Assembly (NCBI RefSeq): GCF_026162425.1
Contig: NZ_JAOBQJ010000004.1
Span: forward strand, 434,001 to 498,000
DNA length: 64,000 nt
Reading direction: 5' to 3'
From: Flexivirga meconopsidis
Lineage (GTDB): Bacteria; Actinomycetota; Actinomycetes; Actinomycetales; Dermatophilaceae
Shown: positions 1 through 11,903 of the stretch, one piece after another
Layout of the letters: each line of letters starts with the position of its first letter
Position numbering within the stretch: the stretch's first letter is position 1
Translations under genes and position numbers: made by a program
Notes under the pieces: generated by a model
Database searches by the model: none
The model's input: the letters and a program-made list of their open reading frames with translations, nothing else
What the model was told of the DNA's origin: nothing

Positions 1-727
1 GACGCGATGCGCGGATCGCCCGCACGGCGCGGTCGAGCGCGATCGGTTCCGGCACTGGTCGTGCGACGTGCCAGGTGCGTTCGGCGAAGATGGCGACCGG
101 CCAGTCGTGCGCCTCAGCCTGGACGTCCTGTGGCAGGCAGATGGTGACGGCGCCGGTCTCGGCCGGGTCGGTGAGCACGCGCATTGCAGCGAGCAGAGCC
201 GGGATCAGCTGCTCCGGGCGGTTGATCCGGTCCCAGAACCGGGACACCGGCTTGAACGCGTCGTTGACCGAAATGTCCCCGGTGCGAGGGTCTTCCAGCT
301 GTTGCAGCACCGGGTCCGCCCGACGCGACGCGAAGCCGTCGGAGGGCAGCAGCAGCACCGGGAGACGGTTGGTGGTGGCCAGCGCGGCACCGGTGACCAT
401 GTTCGTCGAGCCCGGCCCGATCGACGCGGTGACGGCCAGGGTCTGCAACCGGTTGGTCGTCTTGGCGAAACCGGCAGCAGCGTGCACCGCCCCTTGCTCG
501 TTACGAGCGAGGAGGTAGGGCATTTCGTTGCGGTCCGGCGCGGTTGCCCGCAGGTCGGCTTCGAGCAGAGCCTGCCCCACACCGGCGACGTTGCCGTGTC
601 CGAAGATCCCGAACATCGCCGGGATCAGCCGATGCCGCGTGCCATCCCGCTCGGAGAACTGCACGGCGAGAAATCGCACGAGCGCCTGCGCGACGGTCAA
701 CCGCACCGTCTCGTCACCGGTTGCCAT
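1..727 (-). CDS. iolD: 3D-(3,5/4)-trihydroxycyclohexane-1,2-dione hydrolase IolD, N-terminal part (runs off left edge)
   Basis: Thiamine-diphosphate enzyme that opens the ring of trihydroxycyclohexanedione in myo-inositol catabolism, in the cytoplasm. I read 242 codons on the minus strand from ATG at 727; the remainder lies beyond base 1. Visible family features are GIFGHGNVAG at residues 40-49 and RNEQGAVHAAAGFAK from about residue 76, where E77 is the expected cofactor-activating glutamate of the ThDP-binding Pyr domain. An in-frame stop lies two codons upstream of ATG, so this start is the only ATG option. GGAGG sits about 17 bases upstream, too far for normal initiation. It is divergent from the exporter at 764, with a 36-base shared promoter gap. 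Other inositol genes would be expected to the left. Confidence 0.85.
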   Translation of the reverse strand, partial: MATGDETVRLTVAQALVRFLAVQFSERDGTRHRLIPAMFGIFGHGNVAGVGQALLEADLRATAPDRNEMPYLLARNEQGAVHAAAGFAKTTNRLQTLAVTASIGPGSTNMVTGAALATTNRLPVLLLPSDGFASRRADPVLQQLEDPRTGDISVNDAFKPVSRFWDRINRPEQLIPALLAAMRVLTDPAETGAVTICLPQDVQAEAHDWPVAIFAERTWHVARPVPEPIALDRAVRAIRASR

Positions 728-763
728 GTCTCATTGTGGTCATACCTCCGTCATCATGTGCGT

Positions 764-2020
764 ATGACGCTGGACCCGACCCGTGAGGTGTTGCTGCGAA
801 TCGGCGCGGCACTCCTCGCCGGCTCGGCACCGGTCCCCGACGTCGAAGCGCAACTCGTCACGCTCGGCCACCGCCTCGGCACGCCGGACGTCCGGGTTGC
901 GGCCACGCCGACCGCGGTCTTCGTCAGCGTCAACGCCCAGCACGACATGGGGTTGCAGACGGTGCACGGCTCGCTGCGCTTCGAGCAGATGTCCCGCGTC
1001 CAGGACGTCGTCGACCGACTGATGAGTCGCCGGATGCGCGCCGCCGACGCACTCCGCGAACTCGACGACATCGAGGCGATGCCGTCCACCCGCCGGCCCT
1101 TCCTGTGCGACCTGGCCGTGGTGCTGATCGGCGTCGGCATCTGCTGCATCCTGCAGCCCACCTGGCGAGCCCTCGCGGTGGCGGCGTTGGCATCGCTGCT
1201 CGTGGTCGCGCTGGTCTGGTTGAGCCGCCGGAGCACCTTGATCGGCACCTTGTTGCCTCTACTCGCGTCGTTCGCGGTCGGGCTGCTGGTGTTGCAGGCC
1301 GACCGGATGTGGCACCTCGACGGCACCCTGCGCACCATGGTCAGCGCGGTCGCGGTGCTGCTGCCCGGATCGGTCATCGTGACCGGCATGTCCGAGATCG
1401 CGTCCGGAGCCGCCGTCGCCGGGACCTCCCGGCTGGTCTCCGGGATGGTGCAACTCATGCTCTTCGCGGTCGGCCTGTTCGCCGCGGTGTCGGTCAGCGG
1501 CGACAGCCTGGATGCGTTGACCAACGTGCGTGCGCAGGAGCTGGGGCCGCTTGCGCCATACCTCGGAGTCGCGCTGGTGGGCCTCGGGATCGTGCTCAAC
1601 GTCGCCGCGTCACGCAGCGCGATCCCGTGGATCTTCGCGGTCCTCGCCCTGACTTTCGCGGTGCAGTCGACGGTCCAGTGGCTCGGTGGGGTCACGCTCG
1701 GCGGACTGGCCGGCGCGATCGTCGCATCGCTCGGCGCCGCACTCGTGCACCGCTTCAGCGGACGCCCACTGCGGCTGGTGGTCTTCCTGCCTGCGTTCTG
1801 GCTGCTGGTGCCGGGCAGCCTCGGCCTGCTCAGCACCGCCGAACTCGCCGCCGGTCACGACGGTCTGGCGGCCGTATCCACCGCGGTCAGCGCGGTAGTG
1901 GCAGTTGCCGCCGGCACCCTGATCGGGAGCGCGGCCGGGCGCGCCCTCGACCGCAAACTCGATCCGGCACCGCCGGAGCTTCCCGAGCCGGTGGATGTCG
2001 CCGATGTCGACCGTCATTGA
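764..2020 (+). CDS. ThrE-like threonine/serine exporter family membrane protein (DUF1212)
   Basis: A 418-residue protein with a soluble N-terminal half (residues 1-110) followed by about ten hydrophobic segments, the layout of the ThrE/DUF1212 exporter family, in which the soluble part and membrane part together move threonine and serine outward. The open frame extends much further upstream, but that part is low-complexity and overlaps iolD on the other strand. ATG at 764 (or GTG at 758) fits the family's N-terminus. There is no Shine-Dalgarno sequence, so a leaderless transcript is possible. The tail after the last membrane segment is rich in Pro and Asp/Glu. Substrate is inferred from the family only. 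Confidence 0.75.
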   Translation: MTLDPTREVLLRIGAALLAGSAPVPDVEAQLVTLGHRLGTPDVRVAATPTAVFVSVNAQHDMGLQTVHGSLRFEQMSRVQDVVDRLMSRRMRAADALRELDDIEAMPSTRRPFLCDLAVVLIGVGICCILQPTWRALAVAALASLLVVALVWLSRRSTLIGTLLPLLASFAVGLLVLQADRMWHLDGTLRTMVSAVAVLLPGSVIVTGMSEIASGAAVAGTSRLVSGMVQLMLFAVGLFAAVSVSGDSLDALTNVRAQELGPLAPYLGVALVGLGIVLNVAASRSAIPWIFAVLALTFAVQSTVQWLGGVTLGGLAGAIVASLGAALVHRFSGRPLRLVVFLPAFWLLVPGSLGLLSTAELAAGHDGLAAVSTAVSAVVAVAAGTLIGSAAGRALDRKLDPAPPELPEPVDVADVDRH

Positions 2021-2041
2021 CACGTCTATAGATTGGGACGT

Positions 2042-2794
2042 ATGACGCGACGCATCATCATCACCGGCGGCGGCACCGGCATCGGTCGCGCAGTCGCCCA
2101 CCGCCTGCTCGTGGAAGAACCCGAACTCGTGCTCGTCGGCCGGCGCGCGGAAGTCCTGCAATCCGCAGCCGACGAGCTGCGGGCGGTCGACGAGTTGGCC
2201 ACGGTCAGCACCCGGAGCTGCGACCTGACCGACCCCGCAGCAGTGCAGCAGCTCGCCGACGACCTGGCGGGTGGTCCGCAGATCGACGTCCTGGTGGCGA
2301 ATGCCGGAGGCAACTACGGGGTAGGCGCAGCTGGTGACCTCTCTGCGATTGCCGATGCCTGGCGCGCCGACTTCGACGGCAACGTCCTGTCCGCGGTGCT
2401 GCTCACCCACGCCCTGCTGCCGCACTTCACGCGGCCCGGCGGGCGGATCGTGGCGATGAGCTCGATCGCCGCCCTGCGCGGATCGGGGTCCTACGGCGCG
2501 GCCAAGGCCGCGGTGAACGCCTGGGTGCTCGACCTGGCGAATTCGCTGGCCCCCGAAGGTATTACGGCCAACGCGGTGGCGCCGGGATTCGTCCCGGACA
2601 CCGAGTTCTGGGCGGAGCGGCTCGCCGCCGACCCGGACCTGGCCGCGTCCCGGGTAGGGACCATCCCGATGGGCCGGGCCGGCACGCCGGACGAGGTCGC
2701 GGAGGCCGTGGCCTACCTCGCCTCGCCGGACGCCGGATGGACGACCGGACAGATCGTCCAGGTCAACGGCGGCACACTGCTCGGCCGTGGTTGA
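2042..2794 (+). CDS. SDR family oxidoreductase
   Basis: A 250-residue classical short-chain dehydrogenase/reductase. The nucleotide-binding glycine motif TGGGTGIG is at residues 8-15, NAG at 87-89, a serine pair at 140-141, and the catalytic Tyr151 and Lys155 in the usual YxxxK spacing. The C-terminal part (VNGG) matches the 3-oxoacyl-ACP-reductase-like branch, but substrate cannot be read from sequence. A TATAGAT box at 2027-2033 places transcription start almost on the ATG, so it is probably leaderless. A TTG at 2033 in frame is a weaker start. The last 8 bases overlap the following antiporter gene, suggesting coupled translation. Confidence 0.8.
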   Translation: MTRRIIITGGGTGIGRAVAHRLLVEEPELVLVGRRAEVLQSAADELRAVDELATVSTRSCDLTDPAAVQQLADDLAGGPQIDVLVANAGGNYGVGAAGDLSAIADAWRADFDGNVLSAVLLTHALLPHFTRPGGRIVAMSSIAALRGSGSYGAAKAAVNAWVLDLANSLAPEGITANAVAPGFVPDTEFWAERLAADPDLAASRVGTIPMGRAGTPDEVAEAVAYLASPDAGWTTGQIVQVNGGTLLGRG

Positions 2795-4085
2795 GGGGCT
2801 GACCTTCCTGCTCCTCGGCATCGGCTTGCTGCTCGGTGTCGTGCTGCCCAATCTCGTGGCGGGGCGGGCAATCTCGGCCCCGCTGGTGCTGGTCGCCTTC
2901 GGCTGCCTGATCGGCCTGTTGCCTTTCCCGGACGGACTGTCGCTCTCTCCGCTCGACCACCCCGAGATCACTCAGCACATCTCCGAGATCACCGTGCTGA
3001 TCGCGCTCACCGGCGTGGGCCTCGCACTGGACCGCCCACTCACGTGGGCGAGGTCCACCTGGCGAGGGTGGTCGACGACCTGGCGGCTGATCTTCCTTGC
3101 CATGCCCTTGACCATCGCGGCCACCGCGTGGCTCGGCTGGTGGGTGGCCGGGCTCGCGCCGGCGACCGCGTTGTTGCTCGCCGCCGCCCTCGCCCCGACC
3201 GATCCGGTGCTCGCCGCCGATGTGCAGGTGGAAGGACCCACGACCGACCTGCACCCGGACGAACTCGACGAGGAGGACGAGGTCCGCTTCGCGCTCACCT
3301 CCGAGGCGGGCCTCAATGACGGCGCCGCCTTCCCCTTCCTCTATGCCGCGATCGCGGTGCTGGGCGGCGGTTCGATCTGGTCGTGGGCGCCGCAGTGGGT
3401 CGCCTGGGACCTCATCGCCCGGACCGTGATCGGCGTCGTCGTGGGCTGGATCGTCGGTATGGCGTTGGCGCGCATCGCATTCCGCGCGCCGAAGAACCTG
3501 CGCGTCTCGCGGCTGGGCGACCCGCTGCTGGTGGTCGCCGCTCCCTTCATCTCCTACGGCGCCGGCGAGATCGCGCAAGGCTGGGCGTTCCTGTCGGTCT
3601 TCGTGTGTGCGGTGACCATGCGGTCGGCGGATCCGACCCACGAGTACCACGAGGCCATGCACGGCGTGATCGAGCGCCTCGAGCGGCTGTTCACCCTCAT
3701 CATGCTGCTGCTGATCGGCGCGTCGTTGACCAACGGCCTGCTCGGCGACCTGACCCTTGCCGGCGCCGCTATCGGCGTGCTGCTGGTCTTCGTCATACGG
3801 CCCGTGGTGGCGTGGATCTCGTTGTGGCAACGCAAGACCCGAGACTTCTCCGGCCCCGGGCGCCTCGGTCCTCGCGAGCGGTTCGCCGTTGCGTTCTTCG
3901 GGGTGCGCGGCATCGGCACGATCTACTACCTGGCCTATGCGACGGCACACCACGACTTCCCCGGCAGCGACCGCCTCTGGTCGATCGCGGCGTTCACGAT
4001 CGCATTGTCGGTCGTCGTGCACGGAGTCGCCGCAAGCCCGATCGTCGGACGGCTGGACAGGATGCGAGGTGCGGCCGTCACCTGA
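2787..4085 (+). CDS. CPA1-family sodium/proton antiporter (NhaP-like)
   Basis: A 432-residue polytopic membrane protein that should exchange Na+ (or K+) for H+ across the cytoplasmic membrane. The family core is visible: TDP at residues 138-140, and SEAGLNDG at 172-179, whose Asp178 is the ion-binding aspartate of CPA1 exchangers. A very acidic loop (about residues 157-166, Asp/Glu-rich) lies between these two motifs. There are around 12 hydrophobic segments. It starts with GTG inside the end of the SDR gene (8-base overlap). No long cytoplasmic regulatory tail is present, so it is a short-type antiporter. Confidence 0.82.
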   Translation: MVEGLTFLLLGIGLLLGVVLPNLVAGRAISAPLVLVAFGCLIGLLPFPDGLSLSPLDHPEITQHISEITVLIALTGVGLALDRPLTWARSTWRGWSTTWRLIFLAMPLTIAATAWLGWWVAGLAPATALLLAAALAPTDPVLAADVQVEGPTTDLHPDELDEEDEVRFALTSEAGLNDGAAFPFLYAAIAVLGGGSIWSWAPQWVAWDLIARTVIGVVVGWIVGMALARIAFRAPKNLRVSRLGDPLLVVAAPFISYGAGEIAQGWAFLSVFVCAVTMRSADPTHEYHEAMHGVIERLERLFTLIMLLLIGASLTNGLLGDLTLAGAAIGVLLVFVIRPVVAWISLWQRKTRDFSGPGRLGPRERFAVAFFGVRGIGTIYYLAYATAHHDFPGSDRLWSIAAFTIALSVVVHGVAASPIVGRLDRMRGAAVT

Positions 4086-4110
4086 CGCACGGCGGACGGT
4101 GTGTTACCGT
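4082..4110 (+). promoter_or_regulatory. Candidate promoter of the thiamine operon
   Basis: CTGACG at 4082-4087 and TACCGT at 4105-4110 are separated by 17 bases, a sigma-70-type arrangement that would start transcription near 4117, at the 5' edge of the riboswitch. The -35 overlaps the end of the antiporter gene. Position supports it more than sequence strength does. Confidence 0.45.
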
Positions 4111-4117
4111 CGCCACG

Positions 4118-4212
4118 TCCTTCGCGGGAGTCCGGTGCACCGGGCTGAGAGGGGGCTGACGCAGCCCCGACCGTCACCAACTTGATCCGGGTAATGCCGG
4201 CGCAAGGAGAAG
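4118..4212 (+). promoter_or_regulatory. TPP riboswitch (THI element)
   Basis: The conserved blocks of the thiamine-pyrophosphate aptamer are present in order: GGGAGTCC near 4129, CTGAGAGGG from 4145, a GC-rich stem to about 4178, then ACTTGATCCGGGTAATGCC (about 4180-4198) and GCAAGGAG at 4202-4209. The last block contains the ribosome binding site of the next ORF, so the natural reading is translational control: TPP binding hides the AAGGAG. It controls the thi operon that follows. Identification is by motif match and is secure. Confidence 0.96.
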
Positions 4213-4214
4213 CT

Positions 4215-4265
4215 ATGGCGATCAATCCCCTTCCGTACCTTCGGATCTCAGCTGTTCCACGGTGA
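4215..4265 (+). CDS. 16-codon leader mini-ORF between riboswitch and thiO
   Basis: ATG at 4215 is placed 5 bases after the AAGGAG inside the riboswitch's final conserved block. The frame reads MAINPLPYLRISAVPR and stops at TGA 4263-4265, which overlaps the GTG start of thiO in a GTGA junction. thiO itself has no separate ribosome site. The likely role is to carry riboswitch control into thiO by coupled translation. The peptide could also have a function of its own. I do not recognise a family. Confidence 0.6.
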   Translation: MAINPLPYLRISAVPR

Positions 4266-5355
4266 GCCGTGTCGCCGTCCTCGGTGGCGGAGTCATCGGC
4301 CTGTCGGTCGCGTGGGGGCTGGCCCGACGCGGCACTGAGGTCGTCCTCGTCGATCTGCCGCTGCCCGGCGCAAGCTCACCCGTCGCGGCGGGCATGATCT
4401 CCGCCGCCGCCGAACTCGACTACGGCGAGACCGAGTTGTGGCAGGTGACGTCCCGCTCCCAGGCCCAGTGGCCCGAGTTCGCCGCCGAGCTGGCGCAGGC
4501 GAGCGGCCGGCCAGTCGGACTGCGACCGACCGGGACCCTGCTGGTCGCGACCGACCAGGACGAGCAGGTGCGGCTCGATCGTCGGTTGAAACTGCTGGCC
4601 GACGCGGGTGTTGGCGCGCAGCGCCTCGAACGTCGCGAGTTGCTCCGCAAGGAGCCGGCTCTTGCCCGGACCGTGCGCGGCGCCGCGTGGCTGCCCGACG
4701 ACTTCTGCGTCGACCGTAGCCTGGTCCTCGACGCTCTGCGGTCGGCGATCGCCTCCGCCGGCGTACGGACGATCCGCGCGCAGGGCCGTGTGCGCATGCA
4801 GGACGGCCGGGCGACCGGCATCACGCTTCCGGACCTATCAGTCGACGCCGATCACGTCGTCCTGTGCGCCGGATGGCGCAGCCCGCACGCGCTCGATGAC
4901 CCAGTAGCGGAACGCGCAGGCGCACCCATGTCCGGACTCCGTCCGGTCAAGGGTGAGCTGCTCGACCTGGAGCTCGCCGCTCCGGCTGTGACGAGCACGG
5001 TGCGGGCGGTGGTCGATCGGGTGCCGGTCTACCTGGTGCCGCACGATGACACCCACCTGACGGTCGGGGCCACCAGTGTCGACGTCGGCGCGGACCTCGC
5101 GCCCACCGTCCGAGCAGCGCTCGAACTACTCAGTGCCGCAACGACTCTCGTGCCCGAGCTACGCGACGCGCGCATCACCGAACACCGTGTAGGACTGCGA
5201 CCGGCAAGTTCGGACAACCTCCCCGCCATCGGCATATCGCCGATGCCTGGTCTCACCCTCGCCACCGGCCACTACCGGCACGGCTTCCTGCTCGCCCCGC
5301 TGACCTCGGACGTGGTCGCCGACAGCGTCAGGGCAGCACTCACCGAAGGAGATTC

Positions 5356-5359
<4 letters not shown>
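4262..5359 (+). CDS. thiO: Glycine oxidase ThiO
   Basis: A 365-residue FAD-dependent oxidase that converts glycine to iminoglycine (dehydroglycine) for thiazole synthesis in aerobic bacteria. The FAD-binding Rossmann motif (VLGGGVIGLS) is near residues 6-15, and the C-terminal ATGHYRHGFLLAP segment is typical of DAO-type amine oxidases of the ThiO group. GTG at 4262 overlaps the stop of the leader mini-ORF, and its own stop overlaps thiS in an ATGA junction, so thiO, thiS, thiG, the ThiE/TenI gene and thiC form one operon under the TPP riboswitch. Confidence 0.93.
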
Positions 5360-8672
<3,313 letters not shown>

Positions 8673-8714
8673 TTGACACTGACAAATACCCCCTCTATGG
8701 TTGACACCGTCAAC
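8673..8714 (+). promoter_or_regulatory. Promoter with overlapping palindromic operator for the CynX-type MFS gene
   Basis: TTGACA at 8673-8678 and TATGGT at 8696-8701 are 17 bases apart, a near-consensus sigma-70 promoter with start near 8708. GTTGACACCGTCAAC at 8700-8714 is a perfect 6-3-6 inverted repeat lying across the end of the -10 and the start site. A second, looser palindrome, TTGACACTGACAA (8673-8685), covers the -35. The MarR regulator encoded at 9941 is the obvious candidate to bind both. Confidence 0.7.
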
Positions 8715-8730
8715 AAACGAGAGGCTGTCG

Positions 8731-9930
8731 ATGACCACTGCTGTCGAGCGGAACACCCCACCCCTTCGCATCGGCCGGGCGCACCCGTGGCGCATCCCGG
8801 TCCTGATAGCCGCGGTCGTCGTCGCCGGCCTCGCTGCCCGTTCGCCGATCACCGCGGTCGGACCGCTGGGCGACCGCATCGGGCAGGCCTACGGCCTGTC
8901 ACCGACGGCCATCGGCGCGCTGACAACCGTCACCATGGTCGTCTTCATGGTGTGCTCGCCGTTTTCGACGACCCTCGGGCGCAAGTGGGGCATCGAGGTG
9001 GCGGTGGTCGCGGGATTCGCGACCTCCGTCATTGGCGTAGCCCTGCGCACTTTCCCCGCGGTGTGGGCGCTGTACCTCGGCACGGTGCTGCTCGCGGCCG
9101 GTCTATGCCTGCCGAATGTCTTGCTGCCCATGGTGATTCGGCGAGACTTCCCCGGGTCCATCGGCACGATGACCGCGGTCTACACCTCCATGATGACCGT
9201 CGGCGGCGCGCTCGGATCCTGGACCGCGCTGCCACTGACCCACCTTTGGGGATGGCACGTCGGCCTGGCCGGCATCGGGATCGTCGCGCTGATCGCCATG
9301 CTCGCGTGGGCTCCGTTCGAACGGGAGCACCACCAGCCGACACGCGACGACCAGCCGACCGGCCGCAGCTGGCGGAGTGCACTCGGCTGGCAGGTTTCGC
9401 TGTTCTTCGGCATGCAGTCCTTGCTCTTCTACTCGGCGGTCGCCTGGTTGGTGCCGATCTTGGTCAGCAAGGGCATGACCACGTCGTCGGCCGCTACCGT
9501 CCTCAGCGTCTTCACCCTCATCGGCCTGCTCCCAGCGATGACGGTGCCACCGCTCGCCTCCCGTGCCGCACATCAGGTGGTCGTCGCCGCGGGCATCGGT
9601 GCCGTGCAGATCGCCGGCGCCATCGGCATCGTCCTGCTGTCCGGCCCGTCACTCGTCGTCGCGGTCCTGGTCACCGGCCTTGGCCTGGGCGCCGGTATGC
9701 CGTTGGGGTTCGCCTTCTTCGGACTGCGCACCAGGGACGGGCACTCGGCCGGCGACCTCGCCGGGATGGCACAGTGCGTCGGATACGGAGTGGCGGCGCT
9801 CGGCCCGGTGATCATGGGCCTGCTGCACCAGTGGACCGGCGACTGGCGGCTCGCGCCCTGGTTCCTGGTGCTTGTCGGAGTGGGCACGCTGGGCCTGGGT
9901 ATGCTCTCCGGACGTCGTCGCCTGCTCTGA
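8731..9930 (+). CDS. MFS transporter, CynX/NimT-like
   Basis: A 399-residue, 12-helix major-facilitator protein of the CynX/NimT type, whose members move cyanate or nitroimidazole-like compounds; the real substrate here is unknown. Features are RSPITAVGPL in the first helix region and a GRKWG motif A-like loop near residue 83. ATG at 8731 is chosen over an earlier ATG at 8701 because 8701 lies inside the promoter and operator. GAGAGG precedes the start. A MarR regulator gene follows 10 bases downstream in the same direction, forming a regulated pair. Confidence 0.8.
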   Translation: MTTAVERNTPPLRIGRAHPWRIPVLIAAVVVAGLAARSPITAVGPLGDRIGQAYGLSPTAIGALTTVTMVVFMVCSPFSTTLGRKWGIEVAVVAGFATSVIGVALRTFPAVWALYLGTVLLAAGLCLPNVLLPMVIRRDFPGSIGTMTAVYTSMMTVGGALGSWTALPLTHLWGWHVGLAGIGIVALIAMLAWAPFEREHHQPTRDDQPTGRSWRSALGWQVSLFFGMQSLLFYSAVAWLVPILVSKGMTTSSAATVLSVFTLIGLLPAMTVPPLASRAAHQVVVAAGIGAVQIAGAIGIVLLSGPSLVVAVLVTGLGLGAGMPLGFAFFGLRTRDGHSAGDLAGMAQCVGYGVAALGPVIMGLLHQWTGDWRLAPWFLVLVGVGTLGLGMLSGRRRLL

Positions 9931-9940
9931 GGCGGCAGCA

Positions 9941-10402
9941 ATGGTCGACGCGAAGGAGCGCACGATCCGGATGGTGGCCATCGGTCTGCAGGGCAACGCG
10001 CGCGATGCCTGGCGCGAGTTCCTGCGCGTTTCGCGACTCATGGACGATCACCTCAGCTCGCTGTTGCACGAAGAGCCGGTCAGCACAGGTGAATTCGGCG
10101 TTTTGATCGGCCTTGCGGAGATCGACGACCGCGCCCGGATGTCAGATCTGGCGGGACACGTCCTGATGTCACCCAGCCACCTGTCGCATCGGGCCACCCG
10201 GCTGGAGCGCAAGGGGCTGTTACGACGCAGCAAGTCCGCCGACGACGGCCGCGAGACCTATGCGGAACTCACCGCGGAGGGGCGCGATCTCATCGACCGG
10301 TTGCTGCCGTCCTACTCGGCCGCGATCGAGGCGACATTCCTGACCCATCTCTCGGACCGGCAGCAGAAGGACCTGGCGACCTGGATGCGCCGGATCGAGT
10401 GA
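9941..10402 (+). CDS. MarR-family transcriptional regulator
   Basis: A 153-residue winged-helix regulator of the MarR family. The recognition region reads MSDLAGHVLMSPSHLSHRATRLERKGLL with a following DDGRETYAELTAEG wing, typical of MarR proteins that bind a ligand and release DNA. It is co-transcribed with the MFS gene ending 10 bases upstream and probably controls that operon through the palindromes at 8673-8714. The start is ATG at 9941; the frame extends upstream into the MFS gene. Convergent with lplA, which ends 3 bases away. Confidence 0.85.
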   Translation: MVDAKERTIRMVAIGLQGNARDAWREFLRVSRLMDDHLSSLLHEEPVSTGEFGVLIGLAEIDDRARMSDLAGHVLMSPSHLSHRATRLERKGLLRRSKSADDGRETYAELTAEGRDLIDRLLPSYSAAIEATFLTHLSDRQQKDLATWMRRIE

Positions 10403-10405
10403 TCC

Positions 10406-11455
10406 TCACGGCACCCGGTGGGTCCACTCCCGCGTGCCAAACTTCTCCTCGACGAGGGCGCGAGCACTGGCGAGTTCGCCTTCGGTGTATGACGACTCGG
10501 CACTCGCATAGTGCGCGAGGAACGATCTTCTGAAGCTGTCGATGATCGCGTCCCGTGCCATGCCGGTCTGCGAACGCATCGGGTCAACCCGCTTGTTGGC
10601 GCTCTTGGTGCCCTTGTCCGACATCTTCTCCCGGCCGATGCGCAGCACCTCGAGCATCTTGTCGGCGTCGATGTCGTAGGCCATCGTCACGTGGTGCAGC
10701 ACGGCACCATCGGCAAACCGCTTCTGCGCGGCGCCGCCGATCTTCCCCTTGTCCGACGCGATGTCGTTCAACGGCACGTAATGGGCATTGATCCCCACCT
10801 CGGCAAGAGCCGTCATGACCCACTCGTCAAGAAAAGCGTAGGACCGCTCGAAGCTCAGCCCCTCGACCATCGAGGACGGCACCACGAGCGAGTAGGTGAT
10901 CGTGTTGCCCGGCTCCATGAACATCGCGCCGCCGCCAGAAATCCTTCGCACCACGTCGATTCCGTACTTCGCGGCGCCATCGGCGTCGATCTCGTTGCGA
11001 TAGCTCTGGAACGACCCGATGACCACAAGCGGTGCGTCCCAGTCCCAGAAGCGAAGAGTCGGTCGCCTCGTGCCGGCGGCGACCTCATGGGCGATGACCT
11101 CGTCGAGGGCGACGTGCTCCACCGGCGGCAGAACTGTCGCCGGTATGACGTCGAAGACATGGTCGGACCAGCCGGTCGCCTTGCCGAGCGCCCGCCGCAC
11201 CGCGACGCCGACCGCATCGGCGTTGAAGCCGATGAGCTGCACTCCGGGGTCAAGCGCCCCGGTAATGGCGGCAGACAGCTGATCGACCGAGGCATCAGCC
11301 GGCATGCCGGTCAACGCGGCATCGATGTCCTCCAGCGCATCGTCCGGCTCGAGGAAGAAGTCACCGGACACCGAAACCCTTGCCAATCGGCGCGATTCGA
11401 CTTCCACGTCGACCGCGACCAACTTGCCCCCGGGCACCTTGTACTCACCACGCAT
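10406..11455 (-). CDS. lplA: Lipoate-protein ligase A
   Basis: A 349-residue enzyme that activates lipoate (or octanoate) and attaches it to E2 and GcvH proteins. An N-terminal domain of about 90 residues (starting MRGEYKVPGGKL) resembles the LplA accessory domain, here placed in front of the BPL/LplA/LipB catalytic domain, an order common in actinobacteria. The substrate loop RRISGGG is at residues 170-176, and DKGKIGGAAQKR carries the lysine expected to contact the lipoyl-adenylate. It lies 8 bases downstream of the HxlR regulator gene on the same strand. Confidence 0.85.
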   Translation of the reverse strand: MRGEYKVPGGKLVAVDVEVESRRLARVSVSGDFFLEPDDALEDIDAALTGMPADASVDQLSAAITGALDPGVQLIGFNADAVGVAVRRALGKATGWSDHVFDVIPATVLPPVEHVALDEVIAHEVAAGTRRPTLRFWDWDAPLVVIGSFQSYRNEIDADGAAKYGIDVVRRISGGGAMFMEPGNTITYSLVVPSSMVEGLSFERSYAFLDEWVMTALAEVGINAHYVPLNDIASDKGKIGGAAQKRFADGAVLHHVTMAYDIDADKMLEVLRIGREKMSDKGTKSANKRVDPMRSQTGMARDAIIDSFRRSFLAHYASAESSYTEGELASARALVEEKFGTREWTHRVP

Positions 11456-11463
11456 GCCTACTC

Positions 11464-11898
11464 CTACTCGGTCCCGACGCGGGAGTCATACGCCTCGCGG
11501 GCATCGTTGATCTGATCCATGTGTGTCTCCGCCCAGTCCTTGATGCCCTCCACGACGGTGTGCAGGGACTCCCCCAAGGGTGTCATCGAGTAGGTCACCG
11601 TCACGGGCACGGTCGGGGTCACCTCGCGCGACAGCAGCCCGTCCCGCTCGAGCCCACGCAGCGTCTGGGTGAGCATCTTTTGGCTGACGCCGGCCACGGC
11701 GCGGGTGATTTCGCCATAGCGCATCGGGCGCTCGGCTACCGCACAGAGCACGAGCGTGACCCACTTGTCGCTGAGCCTCGCCAGCACCTGTCGGCTGGGA
11801 CAGACTTGCAGGAACGCGTTGTACTCCGTCTTCGCCTGGGCTCGTCGTCGTGCTGCGGTCGCAGTCGCCACGGTCACTCCACCTTCTGCCTCATCCAA
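11464..11898 (-). CDS. HxlR-family transcriptional regulator
   Basis: A 144-residue winged-helix protein. CPSRQVLARLSDKWVTLVL followed by RYGEITRAVAGVSQKMLTQ is the standard HxlR signature, with a cysteine (residue 33) at the position that acts as redox or electrophile sensor in some members. It is divergent from a quinone oxidoreductase-like gene at 11996, a frequent HxlR target, and the 97-base gap holds repeated GGTAC half-sites. lplA follows on the same strand after 8 bases and may be co-transcribed. Confidence 0.88.
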   Translation of the reverse strand: MDEAEGGVTVATATAARRRAQAKTEYNAFLQVCPSRQVLARLSDKWVTLVLCAVAERPMRYGEITRAVAGVSQKMLTQTLRGLERDGLLSREVTPTVPVTVTYSMTPLGESLHTVVEGIKDWAETHMDQINDAREAYDSRVGTE

Positions 11899-11903
11899 GG
11901 TGC

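Noticed and set aside
68-763. In-frame upstream extension of the ThrE-like gene (232 codons)
   Set aside because: It overlaps iolD on the other strand, has shadow-like composition, and the family N-terminus begins at 764.
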